From Ianthella basta (lineage: Eukaryota > Porifera > Demospongiae > Verongiida > Ianthellidae): a stretch of DNA of 64,000 nt. Below are positions 41,647 to 54,418 of the stretch, piece by piece. The notes beneath the pieces are model-generated. The model was not told the DNA's origin. It worked only from the letters and a program-made list of their open reading frames with translations, and ran no database searches. Location of the stretch: the NCBI GenBank assembly GCA_964019415.1, contig OZ025882.1:186001-250000 (forward strand), given 5' to 3'. A program made the position numbers and the translations under genes. Position 1 is the first letter of the stretch. Each line of letters opens with the position of its first letter.

Positions 41647-44600
41647 ATGCTGAGGATCACAGGAAAGGTCAGCTGTACCGACCCGCTCGTTAGCAGTCGG
41701 CCATGCTTCACTTGACTGCCAGTGTCTCTTCCTCGAATCACCCAGGGCTGGAGGCTGCCGGCCCAAGTGTCTCTCTCCAGAAGATGCCTCAGTGCCTCTT
41801 CAGTGGCTGCTCAGAAGGTAAGGCTTGGTGCATGGGGGCGGGGGGGTCTGGGCTCCACTCCACTTCGACGTTAATGTTTTCAGGTGGCAATGAGCAAGTT
41901 CGACCCTGAGGTCCACATTGACTATGACAAGATGGAGCAGAACTTGGCTGTGGTGCACCAGCGCCTGTCCCGCCCCCTCACCATGAGCGAGAAGGTCTTG
42001 TACGGGCACCTCGATGACCCTGCCAGCCAGGTAGGCGGGGTGCTGAGGGCAGTAGGGCGGTCGGCATGAGTCATGCCTTCCACACTCCTTGCAGGAGATT
42101 GAGAGAGGTGTCTCCTACCTGAGGCTCCACCCAGACCGAGTGGCCATGCAGGATGCCACTGCTCAGGTGAGCAAGGGGGCTGTCCGGGCTAACTGCAACA
42201 GGCTCAGCTCCTGACCTGACCTGTGCTCACCTGCTGCAGATGGCCATGCTCCAGTTCATCAGCAGTGGTCTCTCACGTGTGGCGGTGCCCTCGACCATCC
42301 ACTGCGACCACCTGATTGAAGCCCAGGTGGGCAGTGACAAGGACTTGCAGCATGCCAAGGACATCAACAAGGAAGTGTACAACTTCCTGGCCACTGCTGC
42401 TGAGAAGTACGGCGTTGGGTTTTGGAAGCCTGGCAGTGGTATCATCCACCAGGTGGGCGGGGCCAGCAGCACCTCATTGAGTGCAGCTATGGCTTTGGGT
42501 ATGTATTAGTGTGCGCGTGCGCGCGTGTGTGTGTGTGTGTGTGTGCGTGTGTGTGTGCAGATTTGCCTGGAGAACTATGTATTCCCTGGTGCACTGCTGA
42601 TTGGCACTGACAGCCACACCCCCAATGGAGGTGGGCTGGGCGGGGTGTGTATTGGAGTGGGCGGGGCTGATGCAGTGGACGTCATGGCTGGACTGCCTTG
42701 GGAGCTCAAGTGTCCAAAGGCAAGTTGTTTAGGTGCAGGTACTGCTAAGGGGGGCGTGTCAGAGGGTGTGCCTGCTCACAGGTCATTGGTGTGCGTCTGG
42801 TGGGCAAGCTGGGTGGGTGGACAGCACCCAAAGATGTCATCCTCAGAGTAGCAGATATTTTAACTGTTGCTGGAGGGACAGGAGCCATCGTTGAGTACCA
42901 TGGCCCAGGAGTGGAGTCCATCTCATGTACAGGTACACACGGACACACGCACACAAGTACACATTGTGTGAGCGTCCTTACCAGTCATGTGGCCCCCGCA
43001 CAGGCATGGCCACCATCTGCAACATGGGTGCTGAGATAGGTGCCACTACCTCCGTCTTCCCCTTCAATGATCGGATGATCAAGTACCTCCGAGCCACTGG
43101 GCGGGGGGAGATGGCTGACCTGGCGGCCAGACACCGACAGCTGTTGATCCCAGATGAGGGGGCAGAGTATGACCGTCTGGAGGAAATCAATCTCACTGAG
43201 GTACACTAGTGTGGGATGTGGGTGGGGTCTGTGTGGGGTGTGGGTGGGGTCTGTGTGGGGTGTGGGTGGGGTCTGTGTGGGGTGTGGGTGGGGTCTGTGT
43301 GGGGTGTGGGTGGGGTCTGTGTGGGATGTGGGTGGGGTCTGTGTGGGGTGTGGGTGGGGTCTGTGTGGGGTGTGGGTGGGGTCTGTGTGGGGTGTGGGTG
43401 GGTCTGTGTGGGGTGTGGGTGGGGTCTGTGTGGGATGTGGGTGGGGTCTGTGTGGGGTGTGAGTGGGGTCTGTGTGGGTTAGTGTGTCTGTGTGTGCGCA
43501 GCTGGAGCCCCTGATCAACGGCCCGTTCACGCCAGACCTGGCGCACACTCTGGACAAAGTGGGACCAACTGCCAAGGAAAAGGGCTGGCCCACAGACATC
43601 AAAGTCGGTGAGGGAGTGCTGTCTGCACCCACACGTAGTGTAGCCACACACAGTACATGGTGAGTGTGCTGGTGCCTCCCACTCCACCACAGCAGGGTTA
43701 TCCCCCTCCCCCTCCCCCTCCAGCACTAATTGGCAGCTGCACCAACAGCTCCTACGAAGACATGACGCGAGCTGCCAGCATTGCCAAGCAGGCACTGGAG
43801 AAGGGGATCAAGGCCAAGTCAGTGTGGGGATGCCCCTGTCATATTAGGAGGAGGGTCTATAATGGTTTGTCTGGTCCTGCCCCTCAGGTCTCAGTTTGTG
43901 GTCACGCCAGGATCTGAGCAGATTAGAGCCACAATGGAGAGGGATGGCCTGGTGCGTGCAGAGGGTGGCTACAACAGGGTGGGCACGGCCATAGCCCTTT
44001 GATGGACGTTGCTTACACCCCCTCCCCTCCCCCTCCCCTCCCCCCCCCTCCCCTTCACTGACAGGACAAACCCTTGTCCGCCATAGGAGGCACAGTACTG
44101 GCAAATGCATGTGGGCCGTGCATTGGGCAGTGGAGGAGGCAGGATGTGGAGAAGGGAGAGAAGAACACCATTGTGTCCTCTTACAACCGCAACTTCACTG
44201 GAAGGAACGATGGCAACCCCAGCACACACGCCTTCGTGGCCTCCCCAGAGGTGATGCCAGCACCCCGGCCAGTGACTCCCTCCTAGCCTGACATCCTCCC
44301 CCTTCACTTCCCCTACCATCCCCTCCTCCTCCCCCTCCCCTACCCCTACCCCTCTCCCTCCCCCTCCTCCTCCCCCTCCCCCTCCCCCTCTCCCCCAGGT
44401 TGTCACTGCTCTGGCACTGGCTGGGTCCCTTGACTTCAACCCTAAGGCTGATGAACTGGTGGCTGCCAGCGGGGAGAAGTTCAAACTCAAGGCTCCCTAC
44501 GGCGATGAGCTGCCGTCGAGGGTGAGACCTCTGACTAGAAAAGAAAACAGTGTAAATTACATTTCAGTTGGTTGTTCCTCACTTTGTCTGCTTACACTTC

Positions 44601-44692
44601 CAAGAGCAATGCTGATGTCAAGGTAATGTGCTATTTATTGCTCTCTGCAGGGATTTGACCCAGGAGTGGACACCTACCAGGTGAGACCTGTG

Positions 44693-44765
<73 letters not shown>

Positions 44766-45918
44766 TGTGTGCACTGACCACCTCCTTCCCCACCCAGGCC
44801 CCTCCCAAGGATGGATCTGCTGTTGTAGTAGATGTTGACCCAAACAGTGACCGTTTGCAGCTCCTGCGGCCGTTCAGCCCTTGGAGTGGGGGAGACTTGG
44901 AGAACGCTGCTGTTCTCATCAAGGTGGGTGGGCACCAGGTCCTGCAGTTGCTACATGGTTAGCAGCTACCCTCTCAATCTCTCCCCAGATCAAAGGCAAG
45001 TGCACCACCGACCACATCAGGTGAGAGCACCCTTCACTGCAAGCTGTGTTTGCCGGCCCTCACCCCTCCCCGCCCTGTCTATGTGCAGTGCTGCCGGACA
45101 GTGGCTCAAGTACCGAGGCCATTTGGACAACATCTCCAACAATCTCTTCATAGCGTGAGTTCACCTGAGGCTGGCTAGCATGCTGCCAGTCATGTCTCCT
45201 GTGACCCACCTACAGAGCTGTCAATGCTGAGAATGACGAAGCCAACAACGTTAGGAATCAACTCTCTGGAGAGTTTGGCACTGTCCCAGACACTGCTCGC
45301 CATTACAAGGTAATTGGAGCTGAGGGGACCTGGTGGGGGAGGGGGCTGTAGCCCAGTGGGGGGAGGAGTCTGTAGCCCAGTGGGGGGAGGGGCCTGTAGC
45401 CCAGTGGGGGGAGGGGTCTGGAGGTCCAGTTACCATGTGACCTGCCCTTTCAGGCCAATGGTTTGCCGTGGGTGGTGTTTGGAGAGAACAACTACGGTGA
45501 AGGAAGCAGCCGTGAGCATGCTGCCTTGGAGCCCCGCCACTTGGGAGGAGCAGCCATCATTGTCAAGTCCTTTGCCAGGATCCATGGTGGGCGGGACTTG
45601 CAGTGTGGATGTGTGTGACCACATCTCCACTGATGACAGGGTTCTCCCCCTACAGAAACCAACCTCAAGAAACAGGGCATGCTCCCCCTCACGTTTGCGG
45701 ACCCAACGGACTATGACAAGGTTCGCCCTGATGACAGGGTTTCCCTCCTTGGCTTGGCAGACCTAGCCCCCGGCAAGCCTGTCACTTGCGTCCTGAAACA
45801 CAAGGATGGCAGTTCTGACCAGTTTGAACTGGTTCACACTTACAACGAGGCCCAGATTGACTGGTTCAAGGCTGGCAGTGCCCTGAACCAGATGGCTAAG
45901 ATCTTTGCTAGTCAGTAA
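41647..45918 (+). CDS. ACO2: Aconitate hydratase, mitochondrial
   Basis: Converts citrate to isocitrate in the TCA cycle using a 4Fe-4S cluster. Twenty exons: 41647-41667, 41746-41817, 41884-42030, 42095-42166, 42240-42452, 42561-42719, 42782-42932, 43004-43200, 43502-43607, 43724-43817, 43888-43951, 44065-44250, 44399-44521, 44651-44680, 44798-44923, 44989-45020, 45089-45154, 45216-45309, 45454-45586, 45656-45918. They encode 782 residues; human has 780. The first two exons give an arginine-rich targeting peptide ([16 protein letters not shown]). Active-site signatures are [23 protein letters not shown] and [11 protein letters not shown], which hold the three cluster cysteines, plus [19 protein letters not shown]. 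Intron 6 is GC-AG. Introns 8 and 14 hold tandem repeats. Confidence 0.96.
43208..43478. repeat. 22-bp minisatellite, ACO2 intron 8
   Basis: About twelve copies of a 22-bp unit (GTCTGTGTGGGGTGTGGGTG plus GG) filling the intron between exons 8 and 9. It starts 7 bases past the donor. Confidence 0.9.
44695..44771. repeat. (GT)n microsatellite, ACO2 intron 14
   Basis: About 76 bp of GT with a single TATG interruption. Confidence 0.93.
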
Positions 45919-46076
45919 CTCCTCCCCTAGGGGGTGGGGCAGAGACATGCCGTCCAGTGCATGCTGTGAGAGTAGTGCTATAACTTATGCAATGAGGTGT
46001 GGAGTGTACGCAACATTTGGTGTTCGCTGACTGTGTGTTGATATAGCTGAGTTGTACATGTCTGCTGCATTAGGTA

Positions 46077-46082
46077 AATAAA
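46077..46082 (+). promoter_or_regulatory. AATAAA poly(A) signal of ACO2
   Basis: Consensus AATAAA 159 bases after the ACO2 stop, followed by GT-rich sequence (TTGTGTTGTTGTGCATG at about 46098). It ends about 90 bases before the convergent PLC stop codon. Confidence 0.7.
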
Positions 46083-46172
46083 TAGTGATGAAATGGAATT
46101 GTGTTGTTGTGCATGCAATCTGTGGGTGGGTGGGTGGACTGTGTGCACACATGGTCCGGGCTGAGGGGTTAG

Positions 46173-49100
46173 TTAGTGAAGCTCCACCACCACTACCTGG
46201 GAGGACGTGGGCTCTTCCTCGATTGAGTCTTGACGGGAGAAGTGCTTCTGTCTGTCTTTCTGGTGTGTGTTAGCTGAGCTTGTGAGGTCGCTGCGGTCAT
46301 GTGACTGGTCTCCATTCTGAACTCCTTGTGACGTATACAGATCCCCATTCTCACTTGTGATTGTTGTCCGTGGTACCAGGCCACCTCTCCTGCTTGGCTT
46401 CAAGGCTGTCTTGTGCACTAGCACAAAGAAACCTGATTGGTGGATGAGATGGCCAGAGATGTCGCGCAGAGGGAGAAACCGCAGACCTGCAGCATAGCAA
46501 ACTGAGCTAAACACGCAATCACACACACGGACGGACATGCAGAGCCTGCACGCATTGCAGGGTGTGTCAGAGACACACCTTCCCTGAGGCTGTCCACAGG
46601 AATGGCATTTTGTCCAAATAGTATTGGAGTTGGTCTCCGTCCCATTGACCGCTCCGCCTGGATCTCCACACGCACGTACAGCATACACTGCAGATGAGGG
46701 AAATCCCACTGCTACCATGACAGGCTAGGGGAGTCCCCACACTAATGTGTGGATGTGTTGGCTCACCAGTTCCGAGTACACCAGTGGGTGGGAGAGCTTG
46801 GTACCTTCAGGGAAGTCAAAGAAGGACACTGGCATGTCCTGCCCCCTTCCCTCAAACTGGAGTAGAGGTGTGAGGCAAGGGCCGGGAGTAGAGGTGTGAG
46901 ACAACGGCCAGGAGTAGAGGTGTGAGACAAGGGTCAGGAGTAGAGGTGTGAGACAAGGGTCAGGAGTAGAGGTGTGAGACAAGGGCCGGGAGTAGAGGTG
47001 TGAGACAAGGGCCGGGAGTAGAGGTGTGAGACAAGGGCCGGGAGTAGAGGTGTGAGACAAGGGCCGGGAGTAGAGGTGTGAGACAAGGGCCGGGAGTAGA
47101 GGTGTGAGACAAGGGCCGGGAGTAGAGGTGTGAGACAAGGGCCGGGAGTAGAGGTGTGAGGCAAGGGTCAGGAGTAGAGGTGTGAGACAAGGGCCGGGAG
47201 TAGAGGTGTGAGACAAGGGCCGGGAGTAGAGGTGTGAGACAAGGGCCGGGAGTAGAGGTGTGAGACAAGGGCCGGGAGTAGAGGTGTGAGACAAGGGCCG
47301 GGAGTAGAGGTGTGAGACAAGGGCCGGGAGTAGAGGTGTGAGACAAGGGCCGGGAGTAGAGGTGTGAGACAAGGGCCGGGAGTAGAGGTGTGAGACAAGG
47401 GCCGGGAGTAGAGGTGTGAGACAAGGGCCGGGAGTAGAGGTGTGAGACAAGGGCCGGGAGTAGAGGTGTGAGACAAGGGCCGGGAGTAGAGGTGTGAGAC
47501 AAGGGCCGGGAGTAGAGGTGTGAGACAAGGGCCGGGAGTAGAGGTGTGAGGCAAGGGTCAGGAGTAGAGGTGTGAGGCAAGTTGCATGTAAGCTAAACAT
47601 TGCTTATTAATTAACTAATGAAGTCACATCTTAACTAAAATCTGACTGCACAGTACAGAGTTGCTATGGAAACGCATTACCATGATCACAGACACAATTC
47701 TACATAAACCTAATACATATGTGTAGCCCTCAACAAGAGAATGGACGCAGACTTGTCTAAACAGGCTGCCACATGGTCACAGCCGAAGCTGTGGAGAGGC
47801 CCAGTTACCCAAGGCTGCCAACACAACCACCTTCTGGTCTATCTTTCCAACTATATACCGTCGGTCACACTAATACCATTAGCTCAACTGGTCTACTATA
47901 CTAGATGAGGTGTGTCTGCATTCACTGACCAGAGGTGTGTCACTGCTGAGTTTGCGAAAAGACTCCATATTACTTGTGCTATCGTGCTCAGTGCCACTCA
48001 GTGCTACCCAGATCTTGAAGGACTCCAGCTGGGTGCTTGCAGGAGAGAGGTTCTGAGCACTAACGAACTGAAGGGCGTGTAGAAGGTGCAGTCAGCACTG
48101 ACTGACACACACAGCACAAGCCAGAAGGGGACACACCTTGACCTCCAGGTTGATTATGTCTCCAGTGTCAGAGTGCACTGCAGTATGGGGGCCTGGGCCG
48201 AGGTCTGGGACAGAAAGAAAACAACAGTTCAGTCAGTGGTCTCTTCTCGCAAGGTGCCCTTCACCCACTGACCATGTGGGAGTCTCTCTTGCAGACATGC
48301 TGGCTTCAGGATGTATCCACAGGAGCCATTCTGTCTGAACTTACCTTGATTAATATGCAGGCACATGTCTAATGAGTAAAGAGGTCATGTAACATGTGAT
48401 GTGTCATGTGATGTGTCATGTGATATGTCATGTGATGTCATGTGATATGGCATCATTGTCCGCACCTGGTGTCTGGTGGTTGAGAGCTACTAGCTGCATC
48501 CCGTAGTTCCATAGCGGGATGGGGTTATAGTTCTCAGAGGCAATCCGGTATCCCTTGGGGTAGACACGCAGAAGGCAGCGAGTGCTTAGCTGCAGCAGGT
48601 CTGAAGGGGACCAGGACAATTGTGCAATAGGTGACAGGTACTCCCTCTCTCCTCTCTCCCTACCCCGTGCCCCTCCCCCTCTCCACACCCCCACCCCTCC
48701 CCCCACACCTCCAGCATTCTCCTTGCAGTGCTCCATGGCTTTAGTCTCCTTGAATGAGAGCATTTCAAATGGTCGGAGGTTGTGGGACTCAGCCCACAGC
48801 TGTCCCGGCTTGATCTTCTGGGAGCGCAGGCATATCAAATTGGTCAGTTCTTGTGCCTGCAGGAGGTTGGCAAGCACCCGCTGACGACCACTGACAGACA
48901 GTAACACAGACACACACTAACACACCATCTCCTTTTCATTGATGTGTTCTTCCTCAGTCCGCCTCTCATGCTGTTCCCTTGCCTCCTCCTCCTCCACCCG
49001 TGAGAACCGGGAAAGGAAGTTCCACCCAAAGAACTGCAGGTTGTCCTCAAGTGGCCCATCAGTCTCATTGTCATCATCTGTGGACGCTGGGGCACTGATG

Positions 49101-52100
49101 GAGCGGTCCAGGGCAAGGTGGTCTGGGCCAACAAAAACAGGTCTCTTGTTGGAGCTATGGTGCCCCAGGCCGTGGAAGGTGCGGGCCACCTGCTACGTTA
49201 GTGGAGACAGGACAGCATTAGCTCACAGCAATGCTACATACACAGGACATGCACTGAACACAACTGACCCTCTTGGGTCGGGGCTTGTGCAAGTGGTCAT
49301 TCTCTGTCTTGTCATCTGGGATATCAAATGTGACTGCACTGCGTCCGGTTCGACCAAGAGACACAGCCGCACTACATTGCGAGGGCGGACGTGGACTGGT
49401 GGACAAAGAGATCCCGCCCGGCAGTGACATTCGGCTGGACAGTGAGTGGCCTGTGGGCAGCTGCGGACTGGTGGGCTGAGGTGGGCACGGATGAGGAGAG
49501 GAACCATTAGATGAGGATGGCACCTCCGGACAAGGTGTTTCCCCATTTTGGTCCCTCCTCTGATAGCGGAAGCTGTCCTTGAGCAGTATCTTGTGCTTGA
49601 GGTCCGTGGGTGAGGGCAGGTGGTCCCGCCTCTGCCACGCCTCCATGTCTTCTCTGACCAAGTGGTCACCAAACTCTTCCTCTAGCAGTTTGGCCATCCG
49701 CTTCTGCAATAACACAAAACACTGTGCTTCAACTATGGCTGCCCCCCACTCCTCCACAGTGCCACGCCGACCCCTCCACAGTGTCACGCCCACCCCTCCA
49801 CAGTTTCACGCCCACCCCTCCACAGTGCCACACCCACCCCTCCACAATACCCATTATGACAATGCGCTCACGCACTCTGTTCTCTTTGCTGCAGTGGTTC
49901 TCCAAAGAGAGGATGAGAGGGTACACTGAAGCAGCAAATGCATACTCCTGGGAGGTGAGGAGGGAGGCAACCTGATGAAGGCAGCCAGCTGACACAAGAC
50001 ACAAGCAACTGTTAAGATTGTGTGTACCTTAATGGTCTTGAGCACTCGAGGAAAGGAGAGCCGTGTGGTGGGTGTGTTGCCGTGGGTTACTACAATTCCC
50101 CTCACTTCATCTGAAGAGACCAACACAACGCACAGTGTCAATACAACAACACCAGCCCCACCCACTGCACCCGCCCCACCCACTGCACCAGCCCCACCCA
50201 CTGCACCCGCCCCACCCACTGCACCAGCCCCACCCACTGCACCCGCCCCACCCACTGCACTAGCCCCACCCACTGCACTAGCCCCACCCACTGCACCAGC
50301 CCCACCCACTGCACCAGCCCCACCCACTGCACTAGCCCCACCCACTGCACTAGCCCCACCCACTGCACCAGCCCCACCCATTGCACCAGCCCCACCCATT
50401 GCACCAGCCCCACCCATTGCACCAGCCCCACCCACTGCACCCGTCCCACCCACCATCCCAGCAGTCAATCTCCAGGCACCTCACGCCATGCAGGAGTGGT
50501 CTGATGTACGCATCATAAGAAGAGTTACCGCGCAGCTGGTGGCCCTCCAGGAAGGTGTTGTGGGAGGAATTGATGAAGTAGTGTGAGAGGGGGCGGGTCA
50601 TGTCCTGGTATACCTCCTCGTGGAGGGGAGAGATGATCTGGTTGTCCTTCCCTCGGACAAAGCTGTCAAAGGGAGCGAGAGGGGAGACAGTGTCACTCGG
50701 CCCAAGGTAGCGGGGCAACACCACCTCACCACCCACCTCACAAAGCCAGGGAAGGACAAGTACAGGGAGAGCTGCAATGGTGAGCTCGTGCCCGCTGCCC
50801 GGGCCACGCGCTCCTTGTACAGGGAGTGGTGCTGGTCATATCGGTCCATCAGCTTCCGGCACTCTCGCTGACTGCAGCTCTCCTCTGACCACTGGGTCAG
50901 GTGAGGGGAGGGGATGAGAGGGAAAGAGGGAGGAGGGGAGGGATGAGGAGGACAGAGGAAGGAGGGGAAGGTTTAGAGGGACGAAGGGAGGAGGGGAGGG
51001 GAGAGAGGGACAGAGGAGGAGGGGAGGAGTTGAGAGGGAGGGCATATAAGCATGAAGTTCATTGGAGTCGGTGTGGTTTACATAACTTGCCTTCTGACTT
51101 TCAATCAAGAACCTCCTGAACTCAGCCACAGCCATTCCCACGTTGGGCTTTTCCACTGCAAACTCGCTGAACAGGGCAAACAGCTGGAGCCAAACACAGC
51201 AAGCATTACATCACATGACATCACATGACATCACACACTTCACCACATCCACCCACAGCGAGGGAGTCAGCAGTGAAATGGGCATACCCTCTTGGCTTCC
51301 ATGTCCACGAAGTGGTCATAGACGGACACAAAGCCCTTCCAAGTCAGCGCCCCATTCAGGGTGGTGTCGTGCTGCATGCAGGACTTGGCGTACTGGGGCA
51401 GACGGGAGGGACACATGAAGTGAGACACGTACACTGACTCTGCTCATCCCTCCCCTAGTCTTGCTTCCAACCCTATTACTCCGCACACATATTATTGTGC
51501 AATTGTGCAACAAAAGGGTTTGGCACAGAGACTACCCTCCCCTCCCCTCACCCTCCCCTCCCCACAGCCAGCTCACCCTCCCCTCCCCTCCCCTCCCCTC
51601 AGCCAGCTCACCCTCCCCTCCCCTCCCCTCCCCTTCCCCTCCCCCTCCCCTCAGCCAGCTCCCCCTCCCCCTCCCACTCCCCTCCCCCTCCCACTCCCCT
51701 CAGCCAGCTCCCCCTCCCACTCCCCTCCCCTCCCCACAGCCAGCTCCCCCTCCCCTCCCCTCCCCTCCCCTCCCCTCCCCTCACCCTCCCCTCCCCTCCC
51801 CTCAGCCAGCTCACCCTCCCCTCCCCACAGCCAGCTCCCCCTCCCCTCCCCTCCCCCCCCTCACCCTCCCCTCCCCACAGCCAGCTCCCCCTCCCCCTCC
51901 CCCTCCCCTCCCCTCACCCTCCCCTCCCCTCAGCCAGCTCACCATGAACCACTTGTGAATGTCAATGGAGTTGAGGTCAGGCCTGACACTTCTGCAGAAC
52001 TTGTTGACCTTGTCGAAGGAGATCTCGCCAAAGTGTGTGCCCAGAACAGAAAAGTTGGTCTTTAGCCAGCTAGGGGCAGAGTTAAGGTCAGCTGCTCTTG

Positions 52101-52994
52101 AAAGACACTGACTGAGTGTGAGGTGTGAGGAGTGGAGAGTGGGGAGTGGGGAGTGGGGAGTGGGGAGTGTGGAGTGAGGAGTGTGGAGTGGGGGGATGAG
52201 GAATGAGGTGTTGGGAGTGGGGAGTGGAGGAATGGGGAATGAGGTGTGAGGAGTGTAGAGTGGGGAGTGGGGGGATGAGGAATGAGGTGTGGGGAGTGTG
52301 GAGTGTAGAGTGGGGAGTGGGGGGATGAGGAATGAGGTGTGGGGAGTGGGGAGTGTGGAGTGGGGGAATGAGGAATGAGGTGTGGGGAGTGTGGTGCGGG
52401 CGTGGCAGGATACATTAGGGTGTGGTCCAAGTATTTCAACTGATTCGGAAACAGCTGTTTGCCTGTGTCAAAGTGGTACTCTCCAATCTGAGCAGTGAAG
52501 ACAAGAGGGAAGAGGTGGGCAGTGCCTACTGCTCTCCCCCAGCACTAATGCCCCACCCCCTCACAGCTAATGCCCCACCCCCTCACAGCGTCAATCCAAT
52601 CGTCAGCTTCCTTGCTGGTTTCACAAACAATATCAATGGAGTGAAGAGTGACATAGCGATTTGTACTAAATGCTGAAGGATGGGAGGACAGAGGGAGGGA
52701 GGGAGGAAGGGAGGGAGGGAGGAAGGGAGGGAGGGAGGGAGGGAGGTAGGGAGGGAGGGAGGGAGGGAAGTGATGTAAAGAGAACAGGGGTGCATCCACA
52801 TCAGCCTCTGCTGAGTTCTGTACTGTCTACTCCAAGTTAGTGAGCTCACCTCGGACCTTCTTCTCTGCTTCAAACATGAAAGAGAGGGAGTGCCTCTCAG
52901 TGGCCCTGTAAGGGAACTTGCCAAACCCTTCAGTCTGCTGCCCCCGGCGCACCTCCACCACCTGGTCCAGGGTGACTGCTCGGGTGAAGGGCAC

Positions 52995-53025
<31 letters not shown>

Positions 53026-53868
53026 ACAGGGGGCAGTGAAGTGCGGTGAGGAGTGGGGCAAGGTTTGGGGAGAGGGCTTACTGCACTTCCGATGCTTGTA
53101 GTGTTTCTCAGTGGGTGACTTCCACAGGAGGGCCTGCAGGGTGGGCGTGGCACAGTGGGTGGGAAGGGTGCTGCACTGTGCTGGGGTGCGGTGGTGAGGA
53201 CTCACTACATGAACGTCATCCATTCGAAAGTAGCACTCAGCGGGCAGCACCATAACTGAGCCAGGGGCAGGGTACTTGATGACAGACCGCTCAGACTCCA
53301 GATGTTTCCATCTCCTACTCCGGAAGCAGAACTCTGAAACAGAAGTGGGAAGGGAAAAGGGACTGACAGATCTAGAAAAGGGCTATAGCTCTTGTGTCCT
53401 TGTTCAGTCAACTGTCAGCATTCATTCCAAGCTGAGTTAGCCTGGAAGGACACCACCACTGACTGCCTGGAAGGACACCACCACTGACTGCACACACTGC
53501 TGCTGCTGTAGTATCCTCACTTGGCTCAGTACCAGGTCTCCACACTGGGACACGTGCTACAGTCAGTGAGTACAAGGCGGAGGTGTTTCCCCTACCCTGG
53601 CCCAGCTCACCTCCCTGGTTCTCCAGAGGTTGATACACTTCAGGTGGCCTCAACAACAATCTGACAAACAAATGGTCCAGCCACCTGTAGCTACGCAGGT
53701 CCTGTGCTGCCCTCTCGTCTTCCCTTTGTCCTGCTGCAGTGGACAGTGAGTGAAACTGCTGCAGAGCACCACTGGAAGAGCTACCCGGCAGGAGATGGGA
53801 CTGCTGCTGGCGGGACCGCACCATACACTCTTCTCGGTCTGCAGTAGGGAGAGGGGCTCCTATCACAG

Positions 53869-53952
<84 letters not shown>

Positions 53953-54364
53953 GCGCACGCGCACACACACACACACACACATACACACACACACACATAC
54001 ACACATACACACATGTACAACACGCACTGGCCATGATGATGTGATGCAGTTGACTTGCACTGTCCTCGTCACTGAACTTGACCTTGACCTCATTCCTCTG
54101 AAAGTCCAGCTTCAAACAGTTGTTTTGCTCCTCCCTCTCCAGTATGGCGGCATTTTGGAGGCTCACCAAAGGGAATGAGTGATACACCTCAGTGATGTCA
54201 AAGAACCCATTGAATGTCTGAGGAGAAGTGGAACACCACAACTCCCTTAGTACCATGCCTCTACCCAGTCACGCCCCCACCTAGAGACACACCCCCACCT
54301 AGAGACACACATGCACACAAAGACACACCCATCCACACACACACGCACACACACACACACACAC

Positions 54365-54418
<54 letters not shown>

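Noticed and set aside
46725..47600. Minus-strand frame of [16 protein letters not shown] repeats as a coding repeat of PLC
   Set aside because: The frame is open into exon 23, but the repeats lie between a good donor at 47930 and acceptor at 46857, and PLC C2 domains have no such insertion.
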